Origin: Bombyx mori | Taxonomy: Eukaryota > Arthropoda > Insecta > Lepidoptera > Bombycidae | Length of the DNA stretch: 64,000 nt | Assembly: GCF_030269925.1 (NCBI RefSeq) | Contig: NC_085108.1 | Span: 7,626,001 to 7,690,000 of the forward strand | Direction of reading: 5' to 3' | Shown: positions 49,721 to 61,869 of the stretch, one piece after another | How the letters are laid out: each line of letters starts with the position of its first letter | How positions within the stretch are numbered: the first letter of the stretch is position 1 | Notes under the pieces: model-generated | What the model was told of the DNA's origin: nothing | Databases searched by the model: none | The model's input: the letters and a program-made list of their open reading frames with translations, nothing else | Translations under genes and position numbers: made by a program

Positions 49721-51848
49721 ATCTGATCCACCATCGCTTCCGTTTAGTCCGGACTCTATCCCGTCTCCTCAGGATACCGCTGAAGCCATGGACATCGTAA
49801 CGTCACACATCACCTCGACATTAGATAGGTCATCGAAGCAAGTTGTAGCGGAGGACTTCCTTCACCGCTTCAAATTGCCCGACGATATTAGGGAACTCCT
49901 TAGAGCTAAGAACGCCTCGATCCGTGCGTACGATAGGTATCCTACCGCGGAAAATCGTATACGAATGCGTGCCCTACAACGCGACGTAAAGTCTCGCATC
50001 ACCGAAGTCCGAGATGCCAGATGGTCTGATTTCTTAGAAGGACTCGCGCCCTCTCAAAGGTCTTACTACCGCTTAGCTCGTACTCTCAAATCGGATACGG
50101 TAGTAACTATGCCCCCCCTCGTAGGCCCCTCAGGCCGACTCGCGGCGTTCGATGATGACGAAAAAGCAGAGCTGCTGGCCGATACATTGCAAGCCCAGTG
50201 CATGCCCAGCATTCAATCCGCGGACCCTGTTCATGTAGAATTAGTAGACAGTGAGGTAGAACGCAGAGCCTCCTTGCCACCCTTGGACGCGTTACCGCCC
50301 GTCACCTCAATGGAAGTTAAAGACCTGATCAAAGACCTACGTCCTCGCAAGGCTCCCGGTTCCGACGGTATATCTAATCGCGTTATTAAACTTTTACCCG
50401 TCCAACTCATCGTGATGTTGGCATCTATTTTCAATGCCGCTATGGCTAACTGTATCTTTCCCACGGTGTGGAAAGAAGCGGACGTTATCGGCATACACAA
50501 ACCTGGTAAACCAAAAAATAATCCGACGAGTTATCGCCCGATTAGCCTCCTCATGTCTCTAGGCAAACTGTATGAGCGTCTGCTCTACAAACGCCTCAGA
50601 GACTTCGTCTCATCCAAGGGCATTCTCATCGATGAACAATTCGGATTCCGTGCAAATCACTCATGCGTACAACAGGTGTACCGCCTCACGGAGCACATTC
50701 TTGTGGGACTTAATCGACCAAAACCGTTATACACGGGAGCTCTCTTCTTCGACGTCGCAAAAGCGTTCGACAAAGTCTGGCACAACGGTTTGATTTTCAA
50801 ACTATTCAACATGGGCGTGCCGGATAGTCTCGTGCTCATCATACGGGACTTCTTGTCGAACCGCTCTTTTCGATATCGAGTAGAGGGAACCCGCTCCTCC
50901 CCGCGACCACTCACGGCTGGAGTGCCGCAAGGCTCCGTTCTCTCACCGCTCTTATTTAGTTTATTTATTAATGATATTCCCCGGTCGCCGTCGACTCAGC
51001 TAGCCTTATTCGCTGACGACACAACCGTTTACTACTCAAGTAGAAACAAGTCCCTAATCGCGAGTAAACTCCAGAGCGCAGCGTTAGCCCTCGGACAGTG
51101 GTTCCGAAAATGGCGCATAGACATCAACCCGGCGAAAAGCACAGCAGTGTTATTTCAAAGGGGAAACTCACCGCTTATTTCCTCCCGCATTAGGAGGAGA
51201 AATATCACTCCCCCGATCACCCTCTTCGGCCAACCTATACCCTGGGTCAGGAAGGTTAAGTACCTGGGAGTCACCCTGGATGCATCCATGACATTCCGCC
51301 CACACATAAAAACAGTCCGCGACCGTGCCGCATTCATTCTCGGCAGACTCTATCCCATGATCTGTAAGCGGAGTAAAATGTCCCTTCGGAACAAGGTGAC
51401 ACTTTACAAAACTTGCATAAGGCCCATCATGACTTACGCGAGTGTGGTGTTCGCTCACGCGGCCCGCACACACATAGACACCCTCCAATCCCTACAATCT
51501 CGCTTTTGCAGGTTAGCCGTCGGGGCTCCGTGGTTCGTGAGGAACGTTGACCTACACGACGACCTGGGCCTTGAATCAATCCAGAAATACATGAAGTCAG
51601 CGTCGGAACGATACTTCGATAAGGCTATGCGTCATGATAATCGCCTTATCGTTGCCGCCGCTGACTACGCACCGAATCCTGATCATGCAGGAGCCAGTCA
51701 CCGTCGACGCCCTAGACACGTCCTTACGGATCCATCAGATCCAATAACCTTTGCATTAGATGCCTTCAGCTCTAACACTAGGAGCAGGCTTAGGGACCTC
51801 GGTAACCGTACTCGTCGAACTCGACAAAGAGGTCGACGTGCAACCTAG
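49670..51848 (+). pseudogene. LINE ORF2, reverse transcriptase part
   Basis: Continues ORF2 in the next frame from VDWHTLGISLAES. RT motifs are in order: LRPRKAPGSDGISN, NPTSYRPISLL, FDVAKAFDKVWHNGL, TAGVPQGSVLSPLLF, and the catalytic LFADDTTVYYSS, then the thumb with KVKYLGVTLD. Both catalytic Asp of FADD are present. Only the upstream frameshift stops it being one polypeptide with the endonuclease. Confidence 0.92.
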
Positions 51849-52099
51849 CCCATGCATCAGCCCGCTGAGTTTCTCGCCGGATCTTCTCAGCGGGTCGCGA
51901 TTCCGATCCGGTAGTAGATTCATTCGCGAAGCAATTGCTCTTGAGTTGTTAGGTCTCCTTCGGAGGCGCTCGGGCAGCTGTTAGCAAATCCCACCCCTCC
52001 TGGCTGAGCCTTTGCTCGCCCACCTGTCCTGGTGAAACTGGAAAGGCCTTCGGGCCACCAGTAATCTCTCAATCATAAAAAAAAAAAAAAAACATACAG

Positions 52100-53065
52100 G
52101 TGAAGCTTATATAAAGCGTGTAAAAATGTTCAAGGGCACCCCCCACATTAATAATAGGTTAAGTAGTGTAATTGTTTAATTGTATATTGTGAATAGAATT
52201 ATTTCCTTACATTATAAGTAAGATTAGTTTTCTTTATCGCGTTGTTTTGTCGCATAGTTGTAAGGAACATTGTGTACAAATTCAGCACTGTCTTGTTTGG
52301 TCGTGCGCACATGGCTTATTGTTGCAAGCCAGATTTTGTTTCTTTTTACTTGTGTTTTTATAATAATAATAATAATGTTTTTATTTCAAGTAACCATGAC
52401 TCATATAAATTGTTAATAAGACTTGGACCTATGTTAGTAGTTATATTTACATCACAATGAATTACTGTGGTAACATCCCATTATGTATCTTTTTAGCTTG
52501 TGATGTGTATTGTGTGCCTAATAAATAAAATAAAATAAATGTGCAGAGCTATACAAATGCATTAACAATAAACTCACCAACAAGTATTTCATTGTAATAT
52601 ATTTTATTTGAAACAGAAATAACAGAATCCGTTGCTTTTCATACAGAGCGTGGTGACACTGAAGTAATTTATTGCTGTTTTGTTCAATAAGTTATTAATC
52701 ATTCGCACTGACTGGCTTCGATCAGCCAAAGATCTACTGTGATCAAATTTTATTATACCGGCGTCGGTAATGTTCCGAAAATCAAGAAATAATTATCTTT
52801 TAAATCTTGCGTACGAATTTTGAGAACATCGCCAAATGCATTATCCATTACGCGGCCTGCTACATATTATTTATTAGGGATTTTTTTACCTTGTAACTAA
52901 ACCATGTCTTATTTTAATTTATATTCTTATTTTTATGAAAAATGATATTATGAAATGAAATGAAATGAAGATGATTAATTTGAGACACTAATCAACTGGG
53001 ATGAAATGAAATGAAATGAGATGAGATGATATGGGATGAAACATATTCTTAGTAAAATGGTGGTC
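52100..53065. other. Gene-free AT-rich DNA
   Basis: 52094-52140 is the right half of the interrupted repeat. 52950-53040 has ATGAAATGAA-type pentamer repeats. No recognisable gene. Confidence 0.5.
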
Positions 53066-53069
53066 ATTT

Positions 53070-53890
53070 ACTGAGATTTTTTCAGTGGACTTCTTGAAGG
53101 ATCCCGAGAAGTTACGTCCAGCGGCTTTGTTTCATTTTCCCACATTTGTGCACTTTCACAGATATTAAACAGATAATAAACCACTATTATTACACATTTA
53201 AACCTGAAGAAACACTAAATAGACAAAATAAAACAAATCACACAACTTCACTCCTTGCGTTCCCGCCAAAAAATCACGCGGCCTGCTAAGTATCAAGGGG
53301 AATAGATCTGTAACATTTTTTTATTTATTTCTTAGATGAGTAGACGACCTCACAGCCCACCTGGTGTTAAGTGGTTACCGGAGCCCATAGATATCCACAA
53401 CGTAAATGCGCCACCCGCCTTGAAATATAAGTTCTAAGGTCTCAGTATAGTTACAACGGCTGCCCCACCCTTCGAACCGAAACACATTACTGCTTCACGG
53501 CAGAAATAGGCAGGGCGGTGGTACCTAACCGCGCGGACTCACAAGAGGTCCTACCACCAGTTTTACTTCCTACGACTCGACTGCAGTGGATGTTTCCTCG
53601 GACATGGAATCGATCAGCGGACAATTGACCTTGGAGAGCATTGGGCGGCTTCTCGACATTATTTTTTATTACTTAGCTGACACGGGTGCGGTCCTAATAT
53701 TTATAGGTTAAGATATCCGTTATACTTAATTGAGTCTCTGACCTCATATCTCAAGGTGGGTGCAGGAATTGGCGTTCTGATATCTATAGACTGACTAGCT
53801 GACCCGGCAGACTTCGTAGTGCCTCAATCGAGAAATAAAAGACCTCAACTTTTGTATAAAATAAACTTAAAACAAAGGGGTTTTTGGGAG
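53070..53890 (-). mobile_element. Transposon mosaic: unclassified 5' fragment, SINE, Helitron end
   Basis: 53070-53285 is the reverse of 8640-8860; 53320-53563 is a reverse Bm1-type SINE; 53800-53890 is a reverse Helitron 3' end ('gctgacccggcagacttcg'). Confidence 0.7.
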
Positions 53891-54544
53891 TTTTTATTTT
53901 CGTGTTAGTATGAAACAGTGTTGTAAAATACCGCGTTATAGAAAGATTATCTGTAATAATATCGAAATTATTTTGTTTAATCATCAGAGAATTATCATCC
54001 CAAAAGCTAACCTAATCTATTATAAGAAGGAGGGAGCCTGGAGATCAGTAATACAGGTCTTTGAACCTAGTGCAGACTTCAGCTCTTTCAAAAGCTTACA
54101 AAATAACTTATAAGGTTAATTTCTATTTATTTTTGTACATTACCCTTAAGAGAGAAATAAATAATCATTATTATATTATTATTATTATTATTCACGTCTA
54201 TTTCCACGCGAATGCAGTAGCAGGCTTTAGTTGGTAACAATAAAAAAAACTTTGTTCTCTGATTGTTTGTTAGCAGCTGTGCAGACGTCTCTGACTCATG
54301 AAGAAACAATATATGACGCGCTCTGTAAACAACGCTGAACAATTTGCAGTGCTGACTGATATTACTGCATTAATTTTACTAACCGCTCATAGATCAGACT
54401 TCTATAAATAACCTCCTATACTAACACAGACAGTCTTCTGTAGTTCTATACTAAAATCGAATCTTCTAGTGTACAAAAAGAAACAGATCCGACCAACATC
54501 TAGCCTCTAGTCCGGTATAAAACACTATTAAACTGTTACACCTA
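53891..54544. other. Gene-free DNA
   Basis: Only short frames without domains; an (ATT)n run at 54168-54192. Confidence 0.45.
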
Positions 54545-55510
54545 CTTTTTAGGAATGTTTACTGGTGGCCTTTTTAGTTTCACCAGGACAGGTGGGCGAG
54601 CACGAGCTCAGCCAGGAGAGATGGGATTTGCTAACCCGATTGCTCCACACTCGGCTTCAGATAGAGGCAAATGGCGTAGAATGATCCGTAATAAACTCTT
54701 GTTGCGAGGAGGTGGTCACGACCCTCAGTATTGAGGAAACCGAAGCAAGAAGAAGACCCGCTTGCCTCCGGAGGAGACCTAATAACTCAAGAGCAGCTGC
54801 ATCGCGAATGCGTCTACTATCGGAACCGCGATGCGCTGAGAAGATCCGGCGAGAAACCCAGCAGTGTATCGGTTAGGTTTCACGTCGTACTCCTCGACGA
54901 GTCTGACGAGTGCAACAACCAGGGCCTCTGTGCCTACTCCCAGTAATAGAACTGAAGGCGTCAAGTAACAGCTAGCAGATCGGAAGGATCCGCATAGATG
55001 TGAGTGCTTTACATAAACGAATTGACATGAAATTTAAATTGACATAGATTCTCAATAATTTAATGCTTTTTAACCCCTTCCTGGTCACCGTCCTCGTCGA
55101 ACCCGTCGCTTGCGACGAAGGGCTCGGCGAGTAAATTAACCCATAGACACAGCCCACTGAGTTTCTCGCCGGATCTTCTCAGCGGGTCGCGTTTCCGATC
55201 CGGCGGTAGATTCTGCGAAGCACTGCTCTTGCTAGGGTCAGTATTAGCATCACTTCGGTTTGAGCCCGTGAGCTCACCTACTAGTTAAGGCTACGTTGAA
55301 ATAGCCTCTCAAGGTAACAAGGCTATCAGCTTAGGTAGAAAAAAAGCCCTTCAAATTGCTTGGCGATGTCAAGGAACTATTAGGAGCCACAAAACCCTAC
55401 GATCCGGGCTTACGATAGGTACCCCACTGAGGCAAACCGGGTATGCATGCGGGCTTTACAATGCGACGTAGTCTCATATCGTCAAAGTCTTATCAAACTA
55501 AGAGTATTTT
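54545..55510. mobile_element. Pieces of Jockey-clade LINEs
   Basis: 54560-54960 is a reverse, diverged 3' end. 55080-55330 is the plus-strand tail family of 1562. 55348-55500 parallels the ORF2 coding DNA near 49870-50000 ('cgataggtaccccactgagg' against 'cgataggtatcctaccgcgg'). Confidence 0.7.
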
Positions 55511-56454
55511 GTTAAACACAGAAACAGATTTTGTTGATGTATTTCAAGGTTTTAATGTGAAGACTGTTTTCGCACCTTGTTTGAAGATTTTTTACTATTT
55601 TTTAGCCCTTCGACGCAAGCGACGGGTTCGACGAGAATGATGACCGGGCGAAAAGCATTACTACTTCACGGCAGAAATAGGCAGGGTGGTGGTACCTACC
55701 CGTGCGGACTCACAAGAGGTCCCACCACCAGTAAAAAAAGGTCAGAATAAGGTCATTATACGGAGATCCACACTAGTTGACCCGGCCTCTTATGCATTAC
55801 ACCACCTGGTGGTACTAAATATATGGACCGGTACTATTTAAGTATGTATGTAATATTACAAAATACGTGTGCAAACAATAAATAAGGTTCTACATAATGA
55901 TATAAACACGCATTATATACGTATTACGCAATTTTCAAACATAACCCAATTACTCTGAACAATTTCTATTTGCTCAGTTGAAAGGGCTAAGTTTGTGCTG
56001 AGTCTGTGAATTATTTTGAAATCTTAACCTATTTCAAAATATGGGAGTAGGTACTTAAATTAAAATGAGACTTAGAAAAACCATTAGTTTTGGTTTTTTG
56101 TTGTTGTTGGGTATATTAATCAAATGCATTTGACCTCTGTTTGTCCTCAAACGACATCATCATTGGCTCAATTCAAACAGATCCCTTAGTCTACATTTTT
56201 TACTCCGTGCGCAACTCAATTGTCAGTTTAGTTTTGATCTTATTGATAATCTCATAACACTATTCTAATTTCAACTCGAAGCTGGTCAAGACGAACAAGA
56301 CATAAAATCTTAGTTTAGTAGTATCTCAGTTTTTACAGTACAACGGCTGCCCTGCCTTTCAAACCGAAACGCATTACTGCTTCACGGCAGAAATAGGCAG
56401 GGCCATAGATTATTACACTTAATATATTTGAGAGGCAGGGTAGTTGTATAGTGG
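55511..56454. other. SINE scraps in gene-free DNA
   Basis: 55650-55735 and 56330-56405 are reverse fragments of Bm1-type SINEs; 55740-56329 shows nothing recognisable. Confidence 0.5.
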
Positions 56455-56967
56455 TTCGTCGTGGGCTAAAGGATAAGAAGTCCGGTACATTCGTATGTAG
56501 CGATGCACCGGTGTTCGAATCCCGCAGGCGGGTAGCCGATTTTTTTAATGAAATACGTACTTAACAAATGTTCGCGATTGACTTCCACGGTGAAGGAATA
56601 ACATCGTGTAATAAAAATCAAACCCGCAAATATTATAATTTGCGTAATTACTGGTGGTAGGACCTCTTGTGAGTCCGCACGGGTAGGTACCACCGTCCTG
56701 CTTATTTCTGCCGTGAAGCAGTAATGCATTTCCCTGTCCTGGTGAAACTGGAAAGGCCTCCGGGCCACCAGTAATCAATCAATCATAAAAAAAAAAAGTA
56801 ATGCATTTCGGTTTGAAGGGTGGAGCAGCCGTTGTAACTATACTGAGACCTTAGAACTTATATCTCAGGGTGGGTGGCGCATTTTACGATGTAGATGTCT
56901 ATGGGCTCCAATAACCACTTAACACCAGATGGGCTGTGAGCTCGTCCACCCATCTAAGCAACAAAAA
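56455..56967 (+). mobile_element. Headed Bm1-type SINE split by a tiny LINE insertion
   Basis: tRNA-like head at 56455-56530 (B box GTGTTCGAATCCCGC), body, tail 'ccatctaagcaacaaaaaa'. Interrupted at 56733-56796. Confidence 0.9.
56733..56796 (+). mobile_element. 64-bp Jockey LINE 3' insertion with 13-bp target duplication
   Basis: Only the last part of the tail ('cctgtcctggtgaaactgg' onward) plus an A-run, flanked by AGTAATGCATTTC at 56720-56732 and 56797-56809. Confidence 0.93.
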
Positions 56968-57212
56968 AATACCTACCCGTGCCCTAAACCTACAAGACGT
57001 CCTACCACCAGTAATTACGCAAATCATAATTTTGCGACTTTGATTTTTGTCACACGATATTATTCTTTCACCGTGGAAGTCGATCGTGAACATTTGTTAA
57101 GTGCGTATTTTATTAGAAAAGTTGGTACCTGACAGCGGGATTCGAACACCGTTACATCTCTACATACAAATGCACCGGGCGTCTTATCCTTTAGGCCACG
57201 ACGGCTTCAAAA
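56968..57212 (-). mobile_element. Bm1-type SINE, 5' half with tRNA-like head
   Basis: Head near 57130-57210 reads 'gatgtaacggtgttcgaatc' in reverse; the 3' half is missing. Confidence 0.8.
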
Positions 57213-57440
57213 GGTCCCGTCATGACTTACGCGAGTGTGGTGTTCGCTCACGCGGCGAATCTACGCGGCGGTAGATTCATTCGCGAAGCAGCTACTCTTG
57301 AGCTGTTAGGTCTCCTTCGGAGGCGCTCGGGTAGCTGTTAGCAAATCCCACCCCTCCTGGCTGAGCCTTTGCTCGCCCACCTGTCCTGGTGAAACTGGAA
57401 AGGCCTCCGGGCCACCAGTAATCCTTCAATCATAAAAAAA
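57213..57440 (+). mobile_element. Internally deleted Jockey LINE 3' end
   Basis: 57217-57250 matches ORF2 near 51428 ('atgacttacgcgagtgtggt'), then jumps to the 3' leader at 57262 and an A-run. Confidence 0.85.
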
Positions 57441-57619
57441 GGCTTCAAAAGGTTACCTATAACACGTGCTTATTCGGTCAAGGACACTAGTCAGAACAGT
57501 ACAACAAATAATTGTATCAAGCCGAATCTATAGTAGAGTTTTGTCAATAGAATCTATTGTTTTTATTCAAATGATGGCCCTTAAATGAGTAAACATTTAA
57601 TCTAGGTTAAAATTTAATG

Positions 57620-57627
57620 TATAAATA
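57620..57627 (+). promoter_or_regulatory. TATA box (TATAAATA) of the 57681-59368 gene
   Basis: 61 bp before the start codon. Confidence 0.7.
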
Positions 57628-57680
57628 CGTTACTTTGTCGAATTAAATTCATAACAAGTTCTGATTTTGACCGAACAACC

Positions 57681-59368
57681 ATGAAGATTTTGTTGGTAAG
57701 TGTATTTTTGTTGCTCAAGTCTGTGTGTCGCCATCATGCGATAAATACATTTGGAACAATTCCTCGTTCGCTACCAGATTCTCGGTTTCCGTCTATAATT
57801 CGTCTCAACATTACTCAATCATCTTACATTGTAGACTTCATATCATACGCACTATTATGAACCAAACGCTTGGGAACTGAAGTAATTTTTCTTTTTTATT
57901 GCTTTTGTAGGCAGACGAGCATACGGCCCACCTGATGGTGAGTGGTTACCGTCGCCCATAGACTTCAGCAATGCCAAGGGCAGAGCCAAGCCGCTGCCTA
58001 CCGCTTAATACTCTCCACAAGCCTCGTTTGAAGAAGGACATGTCATAGCGCTCGGGAAACACCGTGGAGGGGAGCTCATTCCATGGCCGGATGGTACGTG
58101 GCAAAAAAGATCTCTGGAAACGCACTGTGGATGACCGCAGTGGCTCCAGGTAGTATGGATGAACTCTACTCCGGTGGCGGGCGGTGCGATGGTAAAAACG
58201 AGACGTTGGTATCATCTCGAACAATTCCTTAGAGCACTCCCCATGGAACATGCGGTACAAAATACAGAGGGAACCGAAGTCCCTCCGCAGACCCAGAGGC
58301 TCCAAATCAGTCTTCAATGACACCCTTGTCTATATTATGATTAACTTGGGCAAATTTTTTCTTCTCTGGCTATGCTAATAGCCTTGAGAGGCTATTTCAG
58401 CTTCGCTTTGACGTGTATGGTGAACTCACGGGGCTCAAACCGGGAGTGTAGCTAACACTGGCTAACAGTGGGCTTGAGGTACTTAAAAGCACCGTTAATG
58501 GATCGGGAGGATCCGTAGTGACGTAAGAGCTTAAGCTCATGTTGAAATTCTAGTTCGTCTATTGCTCCGGTGGTTCGATTATCAGCGTCTAATTAAATAC
58601 GTTTATTGCACACTAAAACACAATTAACATTATAAAATTGTCAACAAGCTACATGATACCTATATATACTTATACCAAACTAAAAATAAAACTAGATAAT
58701 GTAAAAAATCGACCCCAAATCGCTGCGCTCGCAAGGTAGGGTACAAGAGGCTGACGGCATTTCCCCGTTGAATGGCCAGGCTCAACTCAGGCTGACCTCA
58801 TTTGTCCGAAATGCGCGCCAGCCCTTGAATCCCCTGAGGCGTCGATGAGGCGTGTGGAAATCTCCCTGCTTAAACAGCGTTATAAAGTTCCTAATTGTCT
58901 CGTAAATGTTTCTAGTTCACGTAACTCAGTGAATGTTTTTTTTTTGTCTTCCCTTAGAGCCATTCACAGCAAGGTCCAGGTGAATAATACGAGATTCTCC
59001 TACAGGTTTCCTGCTTCGTCGTGATGCTGATGGTGGAAGCATCCAGTTCGGCGACAGGCGATTCCAATATGAACAATAAAAACCTTCCGAAACGTACTAA
59101 GCGATATGCATCAAGTTACGATACGGGCCGATCTGCGTACACTGAAGAAAAGGACACCACCAGCAAGACTGAAGAAGGCAACGAAATGAACGAGAAAAAG
59201 GAAATGGAAGAAATGGAGGAAATGGAAGAAATGGAGGAAATGGAAGAAGGATCCCAGACTAAAGAAACCCCAACTAAAATATTATCTGCCTCGAGTGGGG
59301 CGATCGCTACCGAGAATCTGGCCGCATCTCAAAGCGCGGCCGACGTTGTTGAGACGGAAACAAAATAA
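57681..59368 (+). CDS. Secreted acidic protein with MEE repeats, 125 aa
   Basis: Exon 1 is 57681-57695 (MKILL, then GTAAGT). Exon 2 is 59006-59368 after 'ctcctacag', phase 0, stop TAA. The signal peptide continues VSCFVVMLMVEASSS. Then come a dibasic patch (PKRTKRYASSYD) that could be a processing site, five MEE triplets in a Lys/Glu-rich tract, and a Ser/Ala-rich end finishing ETETK. The longest apparent frame starts at GTG 59021; the real start is taken as the five-codon exon because of the TATA box, consensus splice sites and matching phase. A LINE ORF2 end (57893-58340) and other LINE scraps fill the intron. Family not recognised. Confidence 0.75.
57893..58340 (-). mobile_element. CR1/Jockey-like LINE, end of ORF2
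   Basis: Reverse strand reads LEPLGLRRDFGSLCILYRMF and ends GLWRVLSGRQRLGSALG; followed by the usual tail. Confidence 0.85.
58360..59000. other. LINE scrap and unassigned intronic DNA
   Basis: 58365-58470 is a reverse LINE tail; 58470-59000 shows no gene. Confidence 0.5.
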
Positions 59369-59596
59369 GTATGACACAAAAACAAATGCCGTTACACGCT
59401 ACACGTTACAAATGATCTGTCACATCTCTTGTCATAAGAAGTAGTTTTGTTTGCGCAATCGACACACCTTACTTGGGGAAAACAGTACGCAATTAACATC
59501 ATATGGTCCTTCGATCTATTTTGATAATTATTTAAATACCTAATTAATCTCAATTAAAAGACTTCTTTGCTAATACCTTAAATCTCACACTTATAA

Positions 59597-59790
59597 TCAG
59601 TCTTTGAATAACACGTCTACTGGTGTTCCATCCTTCGAGGAAATGCAAAACGGTGCGTCCCCCCACGTTCCTACCTGACGGACGATCGCTTGACACACCA
59701 CAGGCTTCACTGTAGCTCTTGTGTAGCCAGGATCAGCAGCGGCTACCACACATAAAGACCGACCGATCAGGTTAAATCCGAGGGAAATCA
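59597..59790 (-). CDS. Possible second exon of a small secreted two-Cys protein
   Basis: Acceptor 'ttcttccttctag' then a frame reading ISLGFNLIGRSLCVVAAADP (end of a signal peptide) and a mature part with VVCQAIVRQVGTWGDAPFC, giving two Cys 17 residues apart, and a VDVLFKD end before TGA. The exon would begin in phase 1, unlike its neighbours. No first exon was found up to 60100, so coding status is uncertain. Confidence 0.45.
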
Positions 59791-59799
59791 CTAGAAGGA

Positions 59800-60204
59800 A
59801 GAATTTATATTAACACCTCACTCCTCGCTAATCTGCGAACAGTCAAAGCAATAACGGCCGTAGATTGAGAAGATTGAGTCGGATAGCAGTCAAGGAAACC
59901 CCAATTGCCGTGCAAGGACAATGAAGGATGTCGCGACGGAGATTTGTGTTGATAACGTATAGCAAGCACTACCGGCATCACAATCTATGTCCTCTAAAGG
60001 TTATTGTGTACAAATGCTTCGATTTTTGAACACTAATTCTAAGAAATAAACAAGGCAAAGCATCTGAAACTTTCATTTAACCATTATCCTTTCCATAAAT
60101 ACTTTTATTTAACTAGGTATGTGGGTGACTCACATGTATAAACTATTTATTTTATTATATATCATCATCATCATCATCATCATCATCATTCTTTCCTATT
60201 ACCC
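59800..60204. other. Gene-free DNA with (CAT)n run
   Basis: (ATC)n at 60161-60187; no domain-bearing frame. Confidence 0.45.
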
Positions 60205-60440
60205 TCTGCTGGGGTGTAGGGCTCGAATCAAATTTTTCCATTTATATCGGTCTTGGGCAGTCTGTTCTAGTTCCTCCCACGTCATGCCCAAGACCCCTAG
60301 CTCCTGCTCCACCGAGCGACGCCAAGTTGTTCTGGGGCGGCCTCTCTTCCTTTTGCCAGACACTTTCCAGGTCAGTGCTCTCTTTGATAGGTGGGTATCG
60401 GGCTTTCTCAAAGTGTGACCAATCCAATGCCACTTATACT
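60205..60440 (-). mobile_element. RTE-type LINE ORF end
   Basis: Reverse strand reads SGKRKRGRPRTTWRRSVEQE, then LGMTWEELEQTAQDR, the conserved RTE C-terminus. Confidence 0.8.
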
Positions 60441-60930
60441 TACTTACTTATTTTATTATATATAGCAGCTTATATTTAACTGACAATTTTCTTAACATTC
60501 AATATAATATTAAAATATCTCGTATCACGAAGCAAAAGCCATAGCTCACCTTTGGACGTGAACTCGTTGCCTGAATTCCTGTCTTCATTGGACACTTTAA
60601 ATCGGACGTCCTAATTGCACCGAGGCATAAATGGGCAGAACTGTGTTACAAACCCGTACAAGCTCACAATATACCCTACCATCAGTAGATCGAGGCTGTA
60701 TGTACATATATGCTGTGGTATATTTGTTAGAAATAAATTTGGCGCCAATTTTAAATATAGAGTACGCTAAGAAAAAGATTATCCATTTATGTAATAAAAT
60801 ATTATAAAATAAATGAATACATGTGAGTCACCCACAAGGTATTAGTGTAATTAGGCCACACTTTGCTGTGCCTTTCGCTAATGCTAATGTGGGGACCGAC
60901 TTCTCTTACTTACACTTTGTCTTACACTTT
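60441..60930. other. Gene-free AT-rich DNA
   Basis: 60655-60690 has a scrap resembling the end of Bm1. No gene seen. Confidence 0.4.
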
Positions 60931-60937
60931 TTACAGG

Positions 60938-61127
60938 TGGTAGGACCTCTTGTGACTCCGCGCGGGTGGGTACTACCACCCTGCCTATTTCTGCCGTGAA
61001 GCAGTAATGCGTTTCGGTTTTTAAGGGTGGGGCAGCCGTTGTAACTATACTGAGACCACTTTACCACTTAACCACTTAACACCAGGTGGGCTGTGAGCTC
61101 GTCCACTCATCTAAGCAATAAAAAAAT
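60938..61127 (+). mobile_element. Bm1-type SINE with internal deletion
   Basis: Body joins 'ctatactgagacc' directly to 'aacaccaggtgggctgtgag'. Confidence 0.88.
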
Positions 61128-61129
61128 GT

Positions 61130-61560
61130 TGACTTTCTATAAAAGCGTATTTTTTTGTTTTTTTTTTCAAACTATTATGTGTTTTTCATTACATCAATTT
61201 CAACTAAAGTGAGTTTAAGTATATATTGGCTGCTTTTAGAATATATACTCGATATAGCTAGTAGAAGAAATATAGTATATTATATAGCCTGGTAGTTTCC
61301 CTTCTTGATCTTGACGCAGTCACTTCGGGTCTAAAGAAAACAAAAAATCGCTAATCCTGATTATCTTAGTAAGGATAACGGATCAAACTGTTTAAAAGAT
61401 TGAATTGTCATTGGTCATTTATACCTATGCCAAATTTCGAGTTAATCCGACGTTTTGAAGGGGGTCAAAATCATGTTCAAAGATTCCGTTACATACTAAT
61501 ATACGTATGCAGCTATTATAAGCGTATTAAAATACTCGCACTAAGCACACTTAACGAATC
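61130..61560 (+). repeat. RTE-like 3' repeat
   Basis: Shares 'tcgagttaatccgacgtttt' and 'ggtagtttcccttcttg' with 63100-63510 and its style with 46850-47010. Confidence 0.65.
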
Positions 61561-61581
61561 AAACGTGATTTTTCTCCGCAG

Positions 61582-61716
61582 ATATTCTGTCTCCTAGTAA
61601 ATGTAGTTGGGGTAGAATCCGCCTCTTCGTCAATCAACACAGACGAAGGCTCCCTGAATCTTGAAAGAAGAACTAACAAACAAAGGCCGAGAACGTTCGA
61701 ACGCAATGGACGATGA
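61582..61716 (+). pseudogene. Second exon of a secreted-protein gene with disrupted acidic tail
   Basis: After a 'tttttctccgcag' acceptor the frame reads IFCLLVNVVGVESAS (signal peptide end) and a basic stretch RRTNKQRPRTFERNGR to TGA at 61714. In the next frame an acidic run follows at once (MDDERYSYDSDNDE, FEESFEEST), a TAG, then more of the same to 61863. This looks like an acidic protein broken by a frameshift and a stop. No five-codon first exon was found between 59400 and 61560; the transposons there may have removed it. Confidence 0.5.
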
Positions 61717-61869
61717 AAGATATAGTTATGATAGTGATAATGATGAGATCAATTTTGAAGAGAGTTTTGAAGAAAGTACCATGCGTTAGAGGACAAACTC
61801 TGCTACGAATCGATCTAAAGCAACCGGATATGATGAAGACAACAGACAAAATATAGACTAACAAGACTC

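Larger units (their letters stand above)
47022..52093 (+). mobile_element. Nearly full-length Jockey-clade non-LTR retrotransposon
   Basis: Starts near GTCAGTCCGACAG, has a 5' leader, ORF1, ORF2 and a 3' leader with the tail 'gaaaggccttcgggccacca', then an A-run at 52076-52093. Direct repeats of ACATACA flank it. It seems recent, but ORF2 carries a frameshift. Fragments of the same family lie at 55348-55500, 56733-56796 and 57213-57440. Confidence 0.88.

Noticed and set aside
60060..60100. Minus-strand ATGAAAGTTTCAG as a first exon for 59597-59790
   Set aside because: No GT donor at the needed position and phase.
61138..61210. TATAAAAG followed by ATG and GTGAGT as a first exon for the 61582 exon
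   Set aside because: Lies in a repeat shared with 63100-63200, gives the wrong phase and would run into a stop.
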